Notes: generated by a model not told the origin, from the sequence alone. A stretch of DNA of 64,000 nucleotides from Antedon mediterranea (GCF_964355755.1 NC_092677.1:16648101-16712100), one strand, 5' to 3'; positions 1-11,654 are shown, numbered from the stretch's first letter. Made by a program: numbers and translations.

Positions 1-719
1 GTTAATAATATTAAAACAAATGAAGAAAATATTCCGCAAAATTACATTACGTACTATTATTGAGTACAGTACATTGAGAGAATATGATGCATTCCTAGTA
101 ACATAATGTTGAAAGCAGTTCAATTATGAAATAGAATACAATGACCAATAATGGTCTCTATATTGAATACTAACCAGCAACTACATTATGTATCTTGCTT
201 AAAATTACACTTATGTAAAATATACAGAATCACTTACCAACTATATTTTACCAAAGTAAACAATTAACCGCCACAATCATTAAAAGCACAAGCCTACTGA
301 GTAAAGCAAGCATGCTTAACAAGCCTAATTTGCATAAGATACGTTGTACAGTATTTTATTTGACAATTTGTATTGAGTCGTCGTCGGACACAATTCGATT
401 GATCATAGGTCCAGAAATTTAGTTCACATCATTTTATTTAGATGTACAGTCGTTGTTGATATCAATTTCACATAACTTAACAACTTGACCAAATGACGTA
501 ATAATTTAATAATTTCAAAAATTCTAGGTCGTCGCAAACGAAAGCTGCCTAGACTACCACTAGTGCTGACCACAGCAATAATGTAAGTATTATGAATATT
601 AATGTTATCATTTAAACAATACAAAAAAAGCAATTTATTTATTTACTAGTATTTATTTTGGGTAAATTCTTCAGTCAGAGATTCTCCCAGAAAGACTAGT
701 TAATTGTCACAGTTGTTGT
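1..719. other. AT-rich non-coding stretch, nothing firm
   Basis: No reading frame with recognisable protein similarity is seen. A minus-strand open stretch at about 424-560 follows a possible 3' splice site and ends in a polyadenylation-like AATAAA (minus strand, about 436-441), so it could be the terminal exon of the minus-strand gene further right. No motif supports this, so it is left as non-coding. Confidence 0.4.
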
Positions 720-905
720 ATATGTCTAGTACACCGGTATATCGAAAGATATAATATGCTATTTAAAGTGGACATGAACCAGATGTGTACACCTACGGTT
801 TAAAGTCCTTATCCGAGAAAACTCGTTCAACCATCATAACCATGGAGCGAGTGAGCCTCTGACCCTTGTTGATATTGTGGCTACGTATCGGCCACTCACT
901 CGCTC
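720..905. repeat. Dispersed repeat copy 1 (shared with 60395-60565)
   Basis: This stretch matches 60395-60565 in the same orientation. Shared words include CATGAACCAGATGTGTACAC, CTTATCCGAGAA and CATGGAGCGAGTGAG. The copy at 60.4 kb ends in GGCTCGAACC, which resembles an antisense Pol III B box, so a tRNA-derived SINE is possible. The copies carry several small indels, as expected of an old interspersed family. Confidence 0.6.
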
Positions 906-1739
906 CAAAAATATATTGTCTTGGGGCACACACGACTTTGCATAATAATGATGATAATCCATACATTTTTGTAAAAAAAGTTCAAATGGCGCTATAATAA
1001 GTTTGAATTTAGTTTACAATACAATATTTCATTTAAAAAGACGCATAAAAATATCTATTATTATAATAAATTTGAATTTATTACTCCTTCTCCTTCTAAA
1101 CAGTCCCCTTTATCAAATCCGGCTATGTTAGTACGCCAAATTCCAATATATTTTCGATGGCCAAATGCCACGTTCGGTTAATCGCGGTCATATTCTTTAT
1201 GTCAAAATCATGTCACAGAGATATTAACATCACACATTTAGATAGTGCAAGTCTTGAATGGTACACATTTAATTTATTTTAAATAGAATTCACTACCATT
1301 GTATCAACAATTTTTTAATTTATAAACAAGCAAGAGTAGACTACTGCTATATATTTATGTTAACAGACTACATTTAATGTAGAAATAAATACTATGGTCC
1401 TATTGCAATAACTTTTTTGTCTTTAAACATTTAAAAATGTAAAAAATAAGTCGATTCTAATAATTCGAAATCACAAGAAGTGTAAAATACAGTAAAACAG
1501 TGAATGTATGTGGCGAGGCGGTTTATTCGAGGAAAAAATAACGCTCCACGCGCTTATTATAAAAATATAAGAAGGTGGTGAGTGTGAGGAGGAGGTAATA
1601 TTTGATATGTATTAATTGTGATGAGGATTACTATACTATAAAACTGTTTTGTAGAGGCTCGCTTGACACGATGGTTATCCAGTGCTAGGTATTGATGAAT
1701 AACTTTCTATAGGCGCTACCGAAAATGAAAAGCGTAACC
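906..1739. other. Non-coding AT-rich stretch
   Basis: No gene is visible. Around 1515-1560 a short piece (GGCGGTTTATTCGAGG and neighbours) resembles the 'cgaataaacg' repeat family seen at 10.26-10.57 kb and 18.30-18.47 kb. The rest is AT-rich with no supported feature. Confidence 0.4.
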
Positions 1740-2070
1740 TAAATAGAATAGTCAAGACCGCATCGCGTATTGAATCTGCACAATTGCCTTTGGAGAACAT
1801 TTTTTTTCGGATCGTCTTCTAAAAAAAAGCCAGTGGTTATCAAAGATGATCAATTTCATTCGGCCTCTAGTATGTTCCAGTTGATGCGCAGCGGTCGGCG
1901 ATTCCGTTCTATTAAGACCAATAAGGCACGATTTACAAATAGTTTCTTTCTAGGAGCTATTAGAGCCTTAAACATCATGTAAACACTCCAACAACAGAGC
2001 AAACATAATTTCTATATTTTTTTCTTAAAACAAATGACAATAAATGATACTTGACTTGACATGACTACGA
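1740..2070 (+). mobile_element. Degenerate 3' end of a LINE (non-LTR retrotransposon)
   Basis: An open frame at 1770-1982 contains SIKTNKARFTNSFF followed by GAIRALN, resembling the extreme C-terminus of CR1/L2/Jockey-like ORF2 proteins (R-x-N-R-F-x-N-S-F-x-P-R-A-I-x-x-W-N). It is followed by a short 3' UTR and an AATAAATGATACTTGACTTGAC tail at about 2039-2062, typical of a LINE 3' end with a short repeated tail. No RT catalytic motifs remain, so this is a 5'-truncated, dead copy. The assignment rests on the short C-terminal motif and the tail. Confidence 0.5.
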
Positions 2071-3007
2071 CGGAATACAGAGACGCTTTGTTTGCCTCCC
2101 GATATTGATGTGTAACGACCCCAGAATATTAATTGATCCTTTGACCCAGTGTTTGTTTGAACCTTGTTTGAAACACTTCTTTACCTAAAAAGAAACATAT
2201 AATAATCCTATTATTGTATCATAAATATGCTAAACAATTATCTATGTAAATTAGAATTTGTTTTTTTTTTCAAATAGAAGGCCTAAACTAAAACAATATG
2301 AAAAACAATATAATATTACTAGTAATCCTACTATTTCCGTTTCCTGTTTGTTGAATTCAACATTTTATAAATATTATGATAAAAGATGTGAACAATTTGA
2401 GACTAAAACGGCAAACCATAAGCCTTGACAAAAAAATGAGTATCGCAAACAAATACAATGTTTACTCCGTTCTAACCGCACAGGCCTAAATTTATTTATT
2501 GCATACAACCACAAAATCGTACACCACTTAACACACCTACAATCCTTAAACACTAATGAAATAAAAATGTAAAGGTCCAGTCAATACAATATGTTTACAA
2601 ATTGAAATACCACTAAACCTTTTAAAATAATGTGTAGAGTATTAGGATGGTTCAAACTAAACGAAAGAAACCTGCAAACTGTATTGATTACACCCAGGAA
2701 AAATTGAATCTCTCATTAAATCAAAGATAGATTAAACATGACAATTATTTGCATGAAAAGGACCAGAAAACTGATTCACTAGATCAAAAACAGTGCACTC
2801 TGTGTGGGTTTGTTTAATACTATAGGCTTAATGTATGAATGTGACAAAGATGGTGCACTCTATAGATTGTTTATCGGTTATTGTAAGACAGAATAGAATG
2901 GATAGGTTAGTCTAATGGCTGGAATGGAATTACCAGTGTCACATGATACAAAATCAACTAATCAAGTAACATGGTATTTTAAATTTAAAAGAGAAAATAT
3001 GACTTAC
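2071..3007. other. Non-coding stretch (probable intron or 3' flank of the minus-strand gene)
   Basis: AT-rich; no coding motif or structured repeat recognised. The last exon found for the minus-strand Thr-rich gene (3008-3081) ends at a good donor site, so at least part of this interval should be intron and a further exon should exist to the left. It could not be identified. Confidence 0.4.
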
Positions 3008-3081
3008 AGTTTTGGTTGATGTGGCAACAACGTGTTTAGTAGTTTGTGTTTCAATTACAGTACTTTCTGTTGTAGGAGGTT
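3008..3081 (-). CDS. Thr-rich exon, last one identified
   Basis: A 74-nt exon between TGTTACAG| and CAAAACT|GTAAGTC. In phase 1 it reads EPPTTESTVIETQTTKHV followed by VATSTKT and ends in phase 0, so the next exon starts a codon. It is another mucin-like linker but longer than, and different from, the 48-nt exons. The following exon was not found in the remaining 3 kb. Confidence 0.55.
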
Positions 3082-6000
3082 CTGTAACATTTAAATCAAA
3101 AGTAATGTAAAATGCCAGACCATCAAGCATGTATTTGAAATGTAATGTAATGTTTATCACACATAGCTTTCACAATCAAATCGGTATAAATAGGTTTATT
3201 CCCATACCTTGTGAAGTAGTAGATTCTCTGGTTGTACGTGCTGTAGTGCTAGATCCTATAAAGTAGAAAACAAAACGATAGGAAGAAATTATCACACTTT
3301 GTGGTATTAAATTTGTCACGTCGTCCTAAAATTACCGTTTATAACGATAAATAAACATACATTTTTCTTACATAAAACAAAGAAAACAAATAAATGCAAT
3401 ACACAACGAACGGTACTGTTACCATCAGAAAGATTAAAATACAAAAAAAAACACAAGCTGATTGTTACATAATAAGACAAGAGGTATTATCGGATGTGTA
3501 AAACATAGCACAAGCACTCGGTATAAATAGGTTTATTCCCATACCTTGTGTAGTAGTAGATTCTCTGGTTATACGTGCTGTAGTGCTAGGTCCTACAAAG
3601 TAGAAAACAAAATCATAGACAAAAATGATCACACTTTGTGGTATTAAATTTGTCACGTCGTCCAAAACTTACCGTTTATAATGATAAATAAACATACATT
3701 TTTCTTACATAAAACAAAATAAATAAATAAATCCAATACACAACGAACGGTACTGTTACCATCAGAAAGATTAAAATACAAAAAAAAAACAAGCTGATTG
3801 TTACATAATAAGACAAGAGGTATTATCGGATGTGTAAAACATAGCACAAGCACTCGGTATAAATAGGTTTATTCCCATACCTTGTGTAGTGGTAGATTCT
3901 CTGGTTATACGTGCTGTAGTGCTAGATCCTATACAGCAGAAAACAAAATAATAGAAAGAAATTATCACACTTTGTGGTATTAAATTTGTCACGTCGTCCA
4001 AAAATTACCGTTTATAATGATAAATAAACATACATTTTTCTTACATAAAACAAAGAAAAAAAATAAATCCAATACACAACGAACGGTACTGTTACCCTCC
4101 GTAAGATTAAAATAAATAAATGACCAAGGTAAGTAATAAGCCTATATTACAAACAAAATCAAGCTGATTGCTACATAATGAGACAAGAGGTATTATTGGA
4201 TGTGTAAAACATAGCACCAGCACTCGGTATAAATAGGTTTATTCCCATACCTTGTGAAGTAGTAGATTCTCTGGTTATACGTGCTGTAGTGCTAGGTCCT
4301 ATAAAGTAGAAAACAATTATTATTATATTAAATTTGTCACGTCGTTCAAAAATTACCGTTCATAACGATAAATAAACATACATTTTTCTTATATAAAACA
4401 AAGAAAATAAATAAATCCAATGCACAACGAACGGTACTGTTACCATCAGAACGATTAAAATACAAAAAAAAACAAGCTGATTGTTACATAATGAGACAGG
4501 AGGTATTATCGGATGTGTAAAACATAGCACAAGCACTCGGTATAAATAGGTTTATTCCCATACCTTGTGTAGTAGTAGATTCTCTGTTTATACGTACTGT
4601 TGTGCTAGGTCCTACAAAGTAGAAAACAAAATGATAGGAAGAAATGATCACACTTTGTGGTATTAAATTTGTCACGTCGTCCAAAAATTACCGTTTATAA
4701 CGATAAATAAACATACATTTTTTTACATAAAAAAAAAGAAATTAGAAAAGTTTTTATTCTATAGGATAATCAAGTAATGCTGTCTTGGATAAAATATAGT
4801 AATATTTCTAAAAATCAAATGACGTCATAATCAATAACAATAAAATCGTTATATTTGTCACGATATTATTGCTATTACTAATCATAACGTCATTTGATTG
4901 GACAAAAACGGTTATCATAATAGTTCTAGGATGAAAGGTTTTCATTTCTTTTTTTATTTTTTTTTCTGTAGGAAAGATTCATATTTATCTATTTATCGTT
5001 GAGTCTTAACTCGACAAAAAGCCATATACTACAAACCTTTACTGTATTTAAGATGATTTGTTTGTATTTCGGCTTCAAAGATTGTAAACCAACAGAACAT
5101 GAAGAATGTCAATTTAATAAACAACATAACATTTTAAAATTTGAAAAATTGGAAACACCAACTGAAAAAAGGATAAAAATGTAAATTAAAAAAAGAACGC
5201 AATTGAGTAAAATTTCATTCAACTGGGACAAAAAATGTACCACAAAATGACAATTCGTAAAAGCTTGACATCGTAGGCTAGGCACTGATGTGTCCATGAA
5301 ACAAAAATACATAACATTTGTGCAATTCACGTGGTAACCAATAAATAAAAACCTTTGAGGCAACGTGCCATACTCTGAAGTGAAACATTAGTACCCCACA
5401 ATAAAAAATATCATTGGTATTGTAACATTTTCCAATTTTAAACATTAAAGAGAATTCTAAAATAAATCATAAAACTACAGTATAAACAACAATAGGCCCA
5501 ATATAAATTAGCTTTTATAAGAGATGTTTTGGTTTCTTGTTTTAAATGTTGATTTATTTATGTTGTTTTTTTTTGTTGTTTTATAGGGCCTAAATTTATT
5601 ACAATTCTTGCCTTAATTTAAAGATAAAAGACATAAAAACCTAATTGTTATTTTCAGATTGTATTTTTTAATTAATCGAAATATTTATATTTATTCGAAG
5701 AGCTGCTTCCGTCAATCACGTGACAATCATGTGTATGAATTCGTGCAATAGTAACAATTCGTAAGGATTCATGCAATAGTAACACTTTGTAAGGATTCGT
5801 GCAATAGTAACAATTTGTATTACGATCAAACCACCTAGGCCCAAGTGGGGAATGCAGATCGCTACTGTATATTGGATTCAAGATGGATGCGTGCAGTTAG
5901 AAATAATAACATTCTAACTCTCTCTCATTTCTCTCCTAATCCTCTCCTATAGATTATTCATGGAATACTTAACAAACATTACATCAACTATTTATATATT

Positions 6001-9000
6001 TAAATATAAGGCATTGTAAAATATTTTCTACCGACGACACGTCCTACGATATAGACACCACTACATATTCATAATGTTTATAAAACTGTAAAATGTATTG
6101 AAATGTGAAGCATGGAGAAATTAATCAAGTTAAAAATAGTTTAAAAATTGATTCCTTCATTGTATAAATAAACAGATGCCTAGATAAAAAAATGTGTTTC
6201 TGTTTCTTCTATCTTTTTTCTTGCTGGAGGGAGGTCGTAGGTTGTAGGTCGTAGGTCGTAGGTCCCCTTGTATCCGTCCCTGAATTTGACCATACAACAA
6301 GAATATTAATATATCTATCTGTAGTATTTAATTTTCTCACCGTAGTTTAGACTTTGTATGATAAATTAATGTAGTAGGAAAACATTTGAATAAAAAAAAT
6401 AATATTGGGAAAAAGAAGCAGAAACAAAATTGTATCTCTTACCGATTACTCCAAAATTAACAAATTGAAAATCTTTATTGCTGTCAAAGATGATATGGCA
6501 CTCACTAGGCTCACCACTTGAAGGATTCAGAATTGTGAGGTCAAGTCTACTATCCAAGCCAAATCCAAAATAAGTCAATGTTCCATTTGTTGAAATAATA
6601 TACTGGTTATTTGGACATTCTATAAGTGAATAATGTTTATATTGTAACTTTTTCACGCCTACATCAAAGTATCATAACATATTTTAACACTATAATTAAT
6701 CAATACATTATAGAAATTTGTTCTTTTCTCTGTATTTTCTATTTGTTATGTTGTAGGCCTATGTTTCTAGTCCTACGGTGGTTAATAATTGAGGAAGAGG
6801 AGATTCCATGAGCCTAAAAGCATAGGATAATTTTCTCAAATATATCAATGTTTAGTGCTTGATGGACTAATACAGTATGCCCTACTATTGTAGGCCTATA
6901 ATGGTGAGGATCTTAATGAGGTTTATTGGCAAATGATCTCCCTCTCTAATATTTTTCTCGCTATATTTCAATTGTTTTGACCTGATCTAAAACACTGATG
7001 GACGTATAAGCTATTGGATTACGATTGTAATCATGTAATCAAACACTACAAATATTTTTAATGAAATAATTTCATTTGGATCCAATTATTAATGATGTGT
7101 AAATTTTTATTTTGTTGATCCTATACGAGAAAATAAATAAGTACTTTACTAATTATTTTAAAACAGAAATTTAAATTTAACTCATAAATTAAAATAAGTT
7201 TATTCTGAAAATAAAAATCAATATAGGCCAGCTTAAAATAAGTTATCATACCTTGTGTAGTAGGTATAGTATTACTGACTGGACTTGTTGTATTAGGTCG
7301 AGATTCTGTAAGTAGAAAACAGATAGATAATAGATTCTTCTTTCTTTATGGACGACGTCTGTCGCGAACAACAATGTCATTTAGACTTACATTCATCTTT
7401 ACCAGGAGAGGCATAAGCCAATATGTCTGATAAGAGGCACTTAATAGATACAGTGGCTGCCCTGAGAGTCAGCAGTGCTGATTTCAAATGCTAATGGGAC
7501 CCCCAGCTCGATATATAGGCCCTACATCACCCGATATTCCTAGATGGTCTCCCATCTAAGCTCTAACCAGGCCCAACGTTGCGTAACTTCGGTGATCTGG
7601 GAGAACAGGTGTTTCAACGTGTTGAGGCTGTATATATAATAATACATTTAAAAAAAACATATTTTCAGTGGGAGCAATCATAGTAATGCAATGTTCTTGC
7701 TTAGCGTTCCATATTGCTTAGCGTTCCATAGTTTGAATGTTTTGCTTACTTTTTATGTACTGTAGGCTTATATGGAGAAATCTGAAAAAAAGTTTAATAG
7801 AAAAGAAGTCCAACACGTAAATCTTTCACTTAAATACACCTTTTTTACTCTAGATGGTAAGCGAGCGAAACGATGGGTCCCCACAGTTGGTTCTCGAATA
7901 CAATAGAAGCCACGGGGCCATTTTTGCGACTCTACTAAACAAAAACGGAAGTTTCCCCTGATTTGAGGTATTTGGAAATAAAGACAAAATAACGAATACT
8001 GGATACCATAAAGAACAATATGTTTTTATTTGATGTTGTATGAGTAGGCCTAATACAGTTTATTTTGTATTCTTGTTTATGTAACCATGCACATATCAGT
8101 AGGCCTAATTTTCTGGCTGGGTGGTGACCGAAAACGTGAGCTATAACCGCAAAACAATGAACCAGTTTAGTTCTTATAAGCCTAACTACACTCCCAGTTC
8201 GATGAATCTTCAGTTATCGGTCGTGGATCTAAAATTATCCGAACGCCACTCTTAGTGTTGATTTAGTTTACTGTTATACAACCCGACACTCTTCCTAATC
8301 TAATCATTAATTTGTTGAAATAATGCGCCCTCTATTTACCGATGGATCTGAAGCTTCAAATACAGATTGGAATGTTCCATTCATCGCAAATCAATACATT
8401 TGTAAACTCGTATTATTAAATCTATCAAAAGAGTATTTTTTTTCAAGAAAATCGGCCTGTCTTCAACATTATGATGCTCTGTACTTGAACTGTTCAACCG
8501 GGTTTCAGCTATTAAAAACATCTATCGTAGGAGTAGATAGGAAAATGCGAAGCATCCTCGTATTATTGTGCGCGGGTATTTTTCAAGATGGACATCCATA
8601 AGATAGTGTATACCACGATCGGAAATCATTCCTATAATAGGGGCAAATCGTTGAAATTAAATTCTTTTTAATTGTCAATAACTAATTATCTAACTAAATT
8701 TAATTAGTAAACAGGATTATATAAGGTGGTTAAAATCAGTACCGAAAGTACGAACCAATAACGTTATATACCATCGAGTAAAAATTCTAGAAGGGGCGAT
8801 TTAGCGAATTTTTCCTTTACGTAAATTTATATATAGGTTGTTATAGCTAAAGTTACTTACTACTTTTATCAAACATTTGACAAATACTTTCAGTTAAAAA
8901 ATACATTAGACTACAAACAATAATTATAAATATATTTATATTCAAAAAGATTGTTATTATAAGTAATGTAATAATAAATTGATTAAAAAGCAGTATAGGT

Positions 9001-9601
9001 AAGGATAAAGAAAAAGCTTGTCTTTCTATACTACAAATAAAAATCTGACGCCGATCCAGGATTTCCGTTGTGGAATACAAATAAAAGAAAGAAAGTGCTA
9101 CATTTTAAAAAAGAAGACCTGTAGTTTAGACTTTGTATCAATCATTGATTAATCATATTAAGCAAAACAAACATTTTTTAATGTAAACAATTTACTATTA
9201 TATTTCTACGAAAACGAGACACAAAATGATGACACTCACCTCTTAAACCGAAATGAATCTTGAATTGATCCAACATCCACTCCCATGAGATATGACACTT
9301 GGGAAGTTGGCCACTTGATGGATTCTGATGTGTGAGCATAAAGTCACCATAACCTAAAGAATGACAATACAATTCTCCCTCTATTGACTCTATATACTCG
9401 TCATCCGGACAGTTAGTCTTTCTGATATCTATTATTAAACGGGAGAAACAAATTTTATAAATCAATAATTAATGTATTTGTGTGTATTTTGTTATCATCT
9501 TAACACACAAATATAGAAACTGTATACTTACCATATTGCGCTGCTTTACAAACAAACCGATATATAATAAAAACAAGAAGTTTCCAATACTGAAACTCCA
9601 T
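3008..9601 (-). CDS. Secreted Thr/Ser-rich multi-exon protein (unrecognised family, 3' end not found)
   Basis: Minus-strand gene assembled from splice sites and phase. Exons in transcript order: 9601-9532 (ATG, signal peptide), 9428-9240, 7305-7252, 6619-6443, then 48-nt exons 4611-4564, 4298-4251, 3928-3881, 3592-3545 and 3255-3208, then 3081-3008. All internal junctions are phase 1 except the last donor (phase 0), so any linker can be skipped or duplicated without a frame change. The product would be a signal peptide, two copies of a domain of about 60 residues with conserved Cys, NPSSG and CHI, and Thr/Ser linkers likely to be O-glycosylated. A receptor ectodomain or mucin-like secreted protein is plausible. 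The domain resembles half a CUB domain only vaguely, and no function is assigned. The terminal exon is missing from this model. Confidence 0.6.
3180..4735 (-). repeat. Five tandem 337-bp units, each carrying one 48-nt Thr-rich exon
   Basis: The word CGGTATAAATAGG recurs at 3182, 3519, 3855, 4225 and 4538, giving steps of 337, 336, 370 and 313 bases. Each unit holds a minus-strand exon of exactly 48 nt (3208-3255, 3545-3592, 3881-3928, 4251-4298, 4564-4611) with a conserved acceptor (TATAG or TGTAG) and donor (CAAG|GTATGG). The encoded 16-residue segments are variants of SSTTARTTRESTTSQG. Exon and splice sites are better conserved than some intron indels, and phase 1-1 symmetry means copy number changes only linker length. 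Intervening sequence is also duplicated, so duplication was by unequal exchange, not retroposition. Confidence 0.8.
4817..4903. repeat. Short palindromic element (MITE-like)
   Basis: Left half AATCAAATGACGTCATAATC is mirrored by AATCATAACGTCATTTGATT on the right, with imperfect arms of about 38 bases. It also contains a CRE-like TGACGTCA core. No flanking duplication could be fixed. Confidence 0.5.
4930..5735. other. Intron of the minus-strand gene; AT-rich
   Basis: It lies between linker exon 4564-4611 and the domain exon 6443-6619. No coding similarity or structured repeat seen. Confidence 0.4.
5736..5820. repeat. Three tandem copies of a ~28-bp unit
   Basis: The unit GATTCGTGCAATAGTAACA plus about nine more bases appears three times in a row with a few mismatches. 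A minor minisatellite in an intron. Confidence 0.6.
6443..6619 (-). CDS. Cys/NPSSG domain exon 2
   Basis: A 177-nt phase 1-1 exon between CACTTATAG| and AGTAATCG|GTAAGA, encoding about 59 residues starting ECPNNQYIISTNGTL with LNPSSGEPSECHI in the middle and FVNFGVIG at the end. It is clearly homologous to the exon at 9240-9428 but diverged, which argues for an old domain duplication kept under selection for the Cys and NPSSG positions. Confidence 0.65.
7252..7305 (-). CDS. Thr/Ser/Pro linker exon
   Basis: A 54-nt phase 1-1 exon flanked by TACTTACAG| and ACACAAG|GTATGATA. It encodes ESRPNTTSPVSNTIPTTQ, a short linker with many Ser/Thr. It ends with the same TTQ/TSQ-G pattern as the five 48-nt exons nearer 3-4.6 kb, so it is a diverged member of the same exon family. 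Confidence 0.6.
7330..7633 (-). mobile_element. 5S rRNA-derived sequence, probable SINE3-type element
   Basis: The minus strand of 7633-7519 reads as a 5S rRNA relative: it contains CACGTTGAAACACC, GATCACCGAAGTTA, CAACGTTGGGCCTGGTTAG and GATGGGAGACCATCTAGGAA, in the right order and spacing. The 5' acceptor-stem segment expected for a functional 5S gene is lost, and no T-run terminator follows directly. Instead a further ~180 bases run to an AAGAAAGAAGAA tail, as in 5S-derived SINEs. The A box, intermediate element and C box regions are still recognisable. Confidence 0.65.
7519..7633 (-). rRNA. 5S rRNA-like pseudogene segment
   Basis: About 113 bases colinear with eukaryotic 5S rRNA on the minus strand. 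The first ~15 bases are diverged, and the terminal stem cannot form with the 3' GATGTAGGGC end. This is therefore most likely the Pol III head of a SINE or a dispersed 5S pseudogene, not a working 5S gene. Confidence 0.6.
8460..8835 (+). repeat. Dispersed ~375-bp repeat, copy 1
   Basis: Matches 29645-30025 in reverse and 55550-55872 in the same orientation. Shared words: TGCGAAGCATCCTC, TTTTTCAAGATGGACATCCAT, GTGTATACCACGATCGGAAA, AATCAGTACCGAAAGTACGA and TACGTAAATTTATATATA. Each copy ends in a TA-rich tail. No coding capacity; probably a non-autonomous element of unknown class. Confidence 0.7.
9240..9428 (-). CDS. Cys/NPSSG domain exon 1
   Basis: A 189-nt exon, phase 1 at both ends, bounded by AATAATAG| and AAGAG|GTGAGT. 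It encodes about 63 residues beginning DIRKTNCPDDEYIES and containing HQNPSSGQLPKCHI and a final HFGLRG. The pattern C-P-x-x-x-Y-I-x-S ... N-P-S-S-G-x-x-x-x-C-H-I ... F-G is shared with the exon at 6443-6619, so the two arose by duplication. The two cysteines could pair. I do not recognise the family; the N-terminal half of a CUB-like domain is one option. Confidence 0.65.
9532..9601 (-). CDS. Signal-peptide first exon of the Thr-rich gene
   Basis: The ATG at 9601-9599 opens MEFQYWKLLVFIIYRFVCKA, a short polar start, a hydrophobic core and small residues at the end: a typical secretory signal. The exon ends at a strong donor (CAATATG|GTAAGTAT) in phase 1. A close paralogue of this exon lies at 12978-13038. 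Both exons have a shared word of the form CTCCATRRTAACACTAAT (plus strand) 80-100 bases upstream, suggesting a duplicated promoter or 5' UTR. Confidence 0.7.
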
Positions 9602-9609
9602 TTTGTGGC

Positions 9610-10254
9610 TCATAACAAACCACTTCTTAATCTCATTTAGGTATAATATAATAAGATAACAGTCTGTGCTTACATCTCCATAACACTAATGTCCATGTCA
9701 ATTGGTTGTATTGTGCCTAATTTGCAATAATATCCATCAACTACGCTTTCTGAAAATTAATATTTTCCTTTGTACGTGTTTTGTAAATGACTAGATAAAG
9801 TCCAAGTAATTCAAAAGATTGTGTTAATTTGCATTACGATCAATTAAAATATTTTAAAGTAAAAATATTTTGTACTATTTTTGCTTCATAACAAACAATG
9901 TATTCTTATACAAAACAGAAAACTCTTATCTAATAGACGTAATGTATTATATATTGTTATTGTTTTTGTTATACTCTTTTGTTTGTCTTCAAACTAATTA
10001 CCACAAAACTTATTTGATTTGCTTGTGACACCAACAAACTTTACAAAATATATTGACACATGGTCGGCGAAATATTGAGATTGTATGCATCTTTAGCGAC
10101 ACTATTTTTAGTGTATTAGTATTGAAGTATGTATTTAACTATACTCATTTTATGGCAGTTGATCAACATTTGCCAGATAACAGTTGCGGATCCAGGATTG
10201 TATTACCGGGGTACCGACATGGCTATAAGTAAAAGAATGAGGTTACTTTATTCT
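9610..10254. other. Upstream flank of exon 9532-9601; no gene seen
   Basis: AT-rich. The conserved 5'-flank word shared with the second first-exon lies at about 9674-9700. Otherwise nothing supported. Confidence 0.4.
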
Positions 10255-10570
10255 TTGAACATACCTCACCCGCTTGAATAACCTGTCCCACCATCATAGG
10301 AAATCGTTTAAAATAAACGCACCCCGTCGAATAAACGGCTCGTGGCCTTTATTTTTTTTTATAGAATTGTTACTGTATTTAATCACTTGATATTAAATGC
10401 GTTGCATTTTCACATTTTGGGATAATTTATTTGATTATACATATTATCACAAACAAAAATAAATAAACGCCTCACTCGAATAAACTTCTCCTTCAACTAA
10501 ACTCCCCTGGCCGCCCCTAAAACCACTCCCCAACAATAAATTGTGTTTATTCGAATAAATACTGTATTCA
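10255..10570. repeat. 'cgaataaacg' dispersed repeat
   Basis: Contains repeated short words such as AAATAAACGC, CTCACTCGAATAAAC and TTTATTCGAATAAATACTGTA. Similar material occurs at 18.30-18.47 kb (CTCACTCGAATAATCGC, AATAAACGCCC). This looks like a degenerate, internally repetitive interspersed element. Confidence 0.5.
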
Positions 10571-11654
10571 TATTTTTTTGCCACATTCCCCTACCTCTGG
10601 GTCCGCCATTGAGATATCTGTAGAATATTCTATTTGTTTGAAATGCCCATTCTGTGTGTATACTGGATGTTGAATTGAACTAGGACTTTATTGTCATGTT
10701 TACAACTGAGGTATAGATGACGTTTGACTTGGTAAATCATGGTAAAATAAATAAAAAGTACAACATAGGCCTAACAGTATTAAAAGCAGAATCTAATAAC
10801 TTTGAACATTTCATTTAATAAGGTGGGCGTTTAACCACGTTATTTATTTGAATCTCACAAAGATAAAACAAAAAGAGTTTATCTTATTTATGAGTGACAT
10901 TTAAATAAAATAGTATAATTTACTTTGTTATCTCCATGGAAATTGTAATTTATTCTATTGCATATGAAACTTTAGAAGGTCAACTTGAGTTTGTTAGAAC
11001 AATTAATATTAATAATAATAATAATAAAAAAAGAAAGAAAAGAGACTCGTAAAGTGAAATCTAGATGATTGTGTTAATTGACAATTTGTACACGAAGTAT
11101 ACATTTATTTATTTATGTTCAAAAAGCAAGTCCACAGTTATTTACGAATTCGAAAGTATTGCTAGAACATTTTGAAAAGAATTTTGAAAATTATGGTACG
11201 TCCGTAGATTCAAATAATAAATGTTATTATTAAAATTAATGATTACCATACAGTACAAAAAAATGTTTCTTTACAGTAGTAGCCGTTTATTGCTGAAATA
11301 CAATGCAAATACACAAAAATAAGATACAAAATGTGACGCTTTTATTATCTGTACATGTAAGCAAGCATTGGAAGAATTATAAATTACTCCATGGGCTTAT
11401 ACTGTATATACATTAAGTAGTATCTAGGACTTTCATTACAAAAGTTTACAGTATTTGGATAGGCTTAGATAAAAATCGAAAACTAACAAGCTACAGTATA
11501 TGGAGACAAAAATGTAGAAGTAATTATAATTACGATTCTGTATCAACGATAAGCTGGTAATCATTCGCCGGATTAGTAGAATAATAATGAATACTATAAG
11601 TTCAAACCTCGAGGGTATAACATGGAATTGCATATGGACCCTCAGGGTTAGAGT
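10571..11654. other. AT-rich, no gene recognised
   Basis: Includes a short (AAT)n run near 10,999-11,030. No coding motif or strong repeat seen. Confidence 0.4.

Noticed and set aside
424..633. Terminal exon of the minus-strand Thr-rich gene
   Set aside because: The end has an AATAAA, but the encoded sequence has no link to the gene and the splice phase cannot be tested; left unassigned.
3180..4735. CRISPR-like spaced repeat
   Set aside because: Units are 313-370 bases, carry exons with splice sites and lie in eukaryotic DNA; they are tandem duplications.
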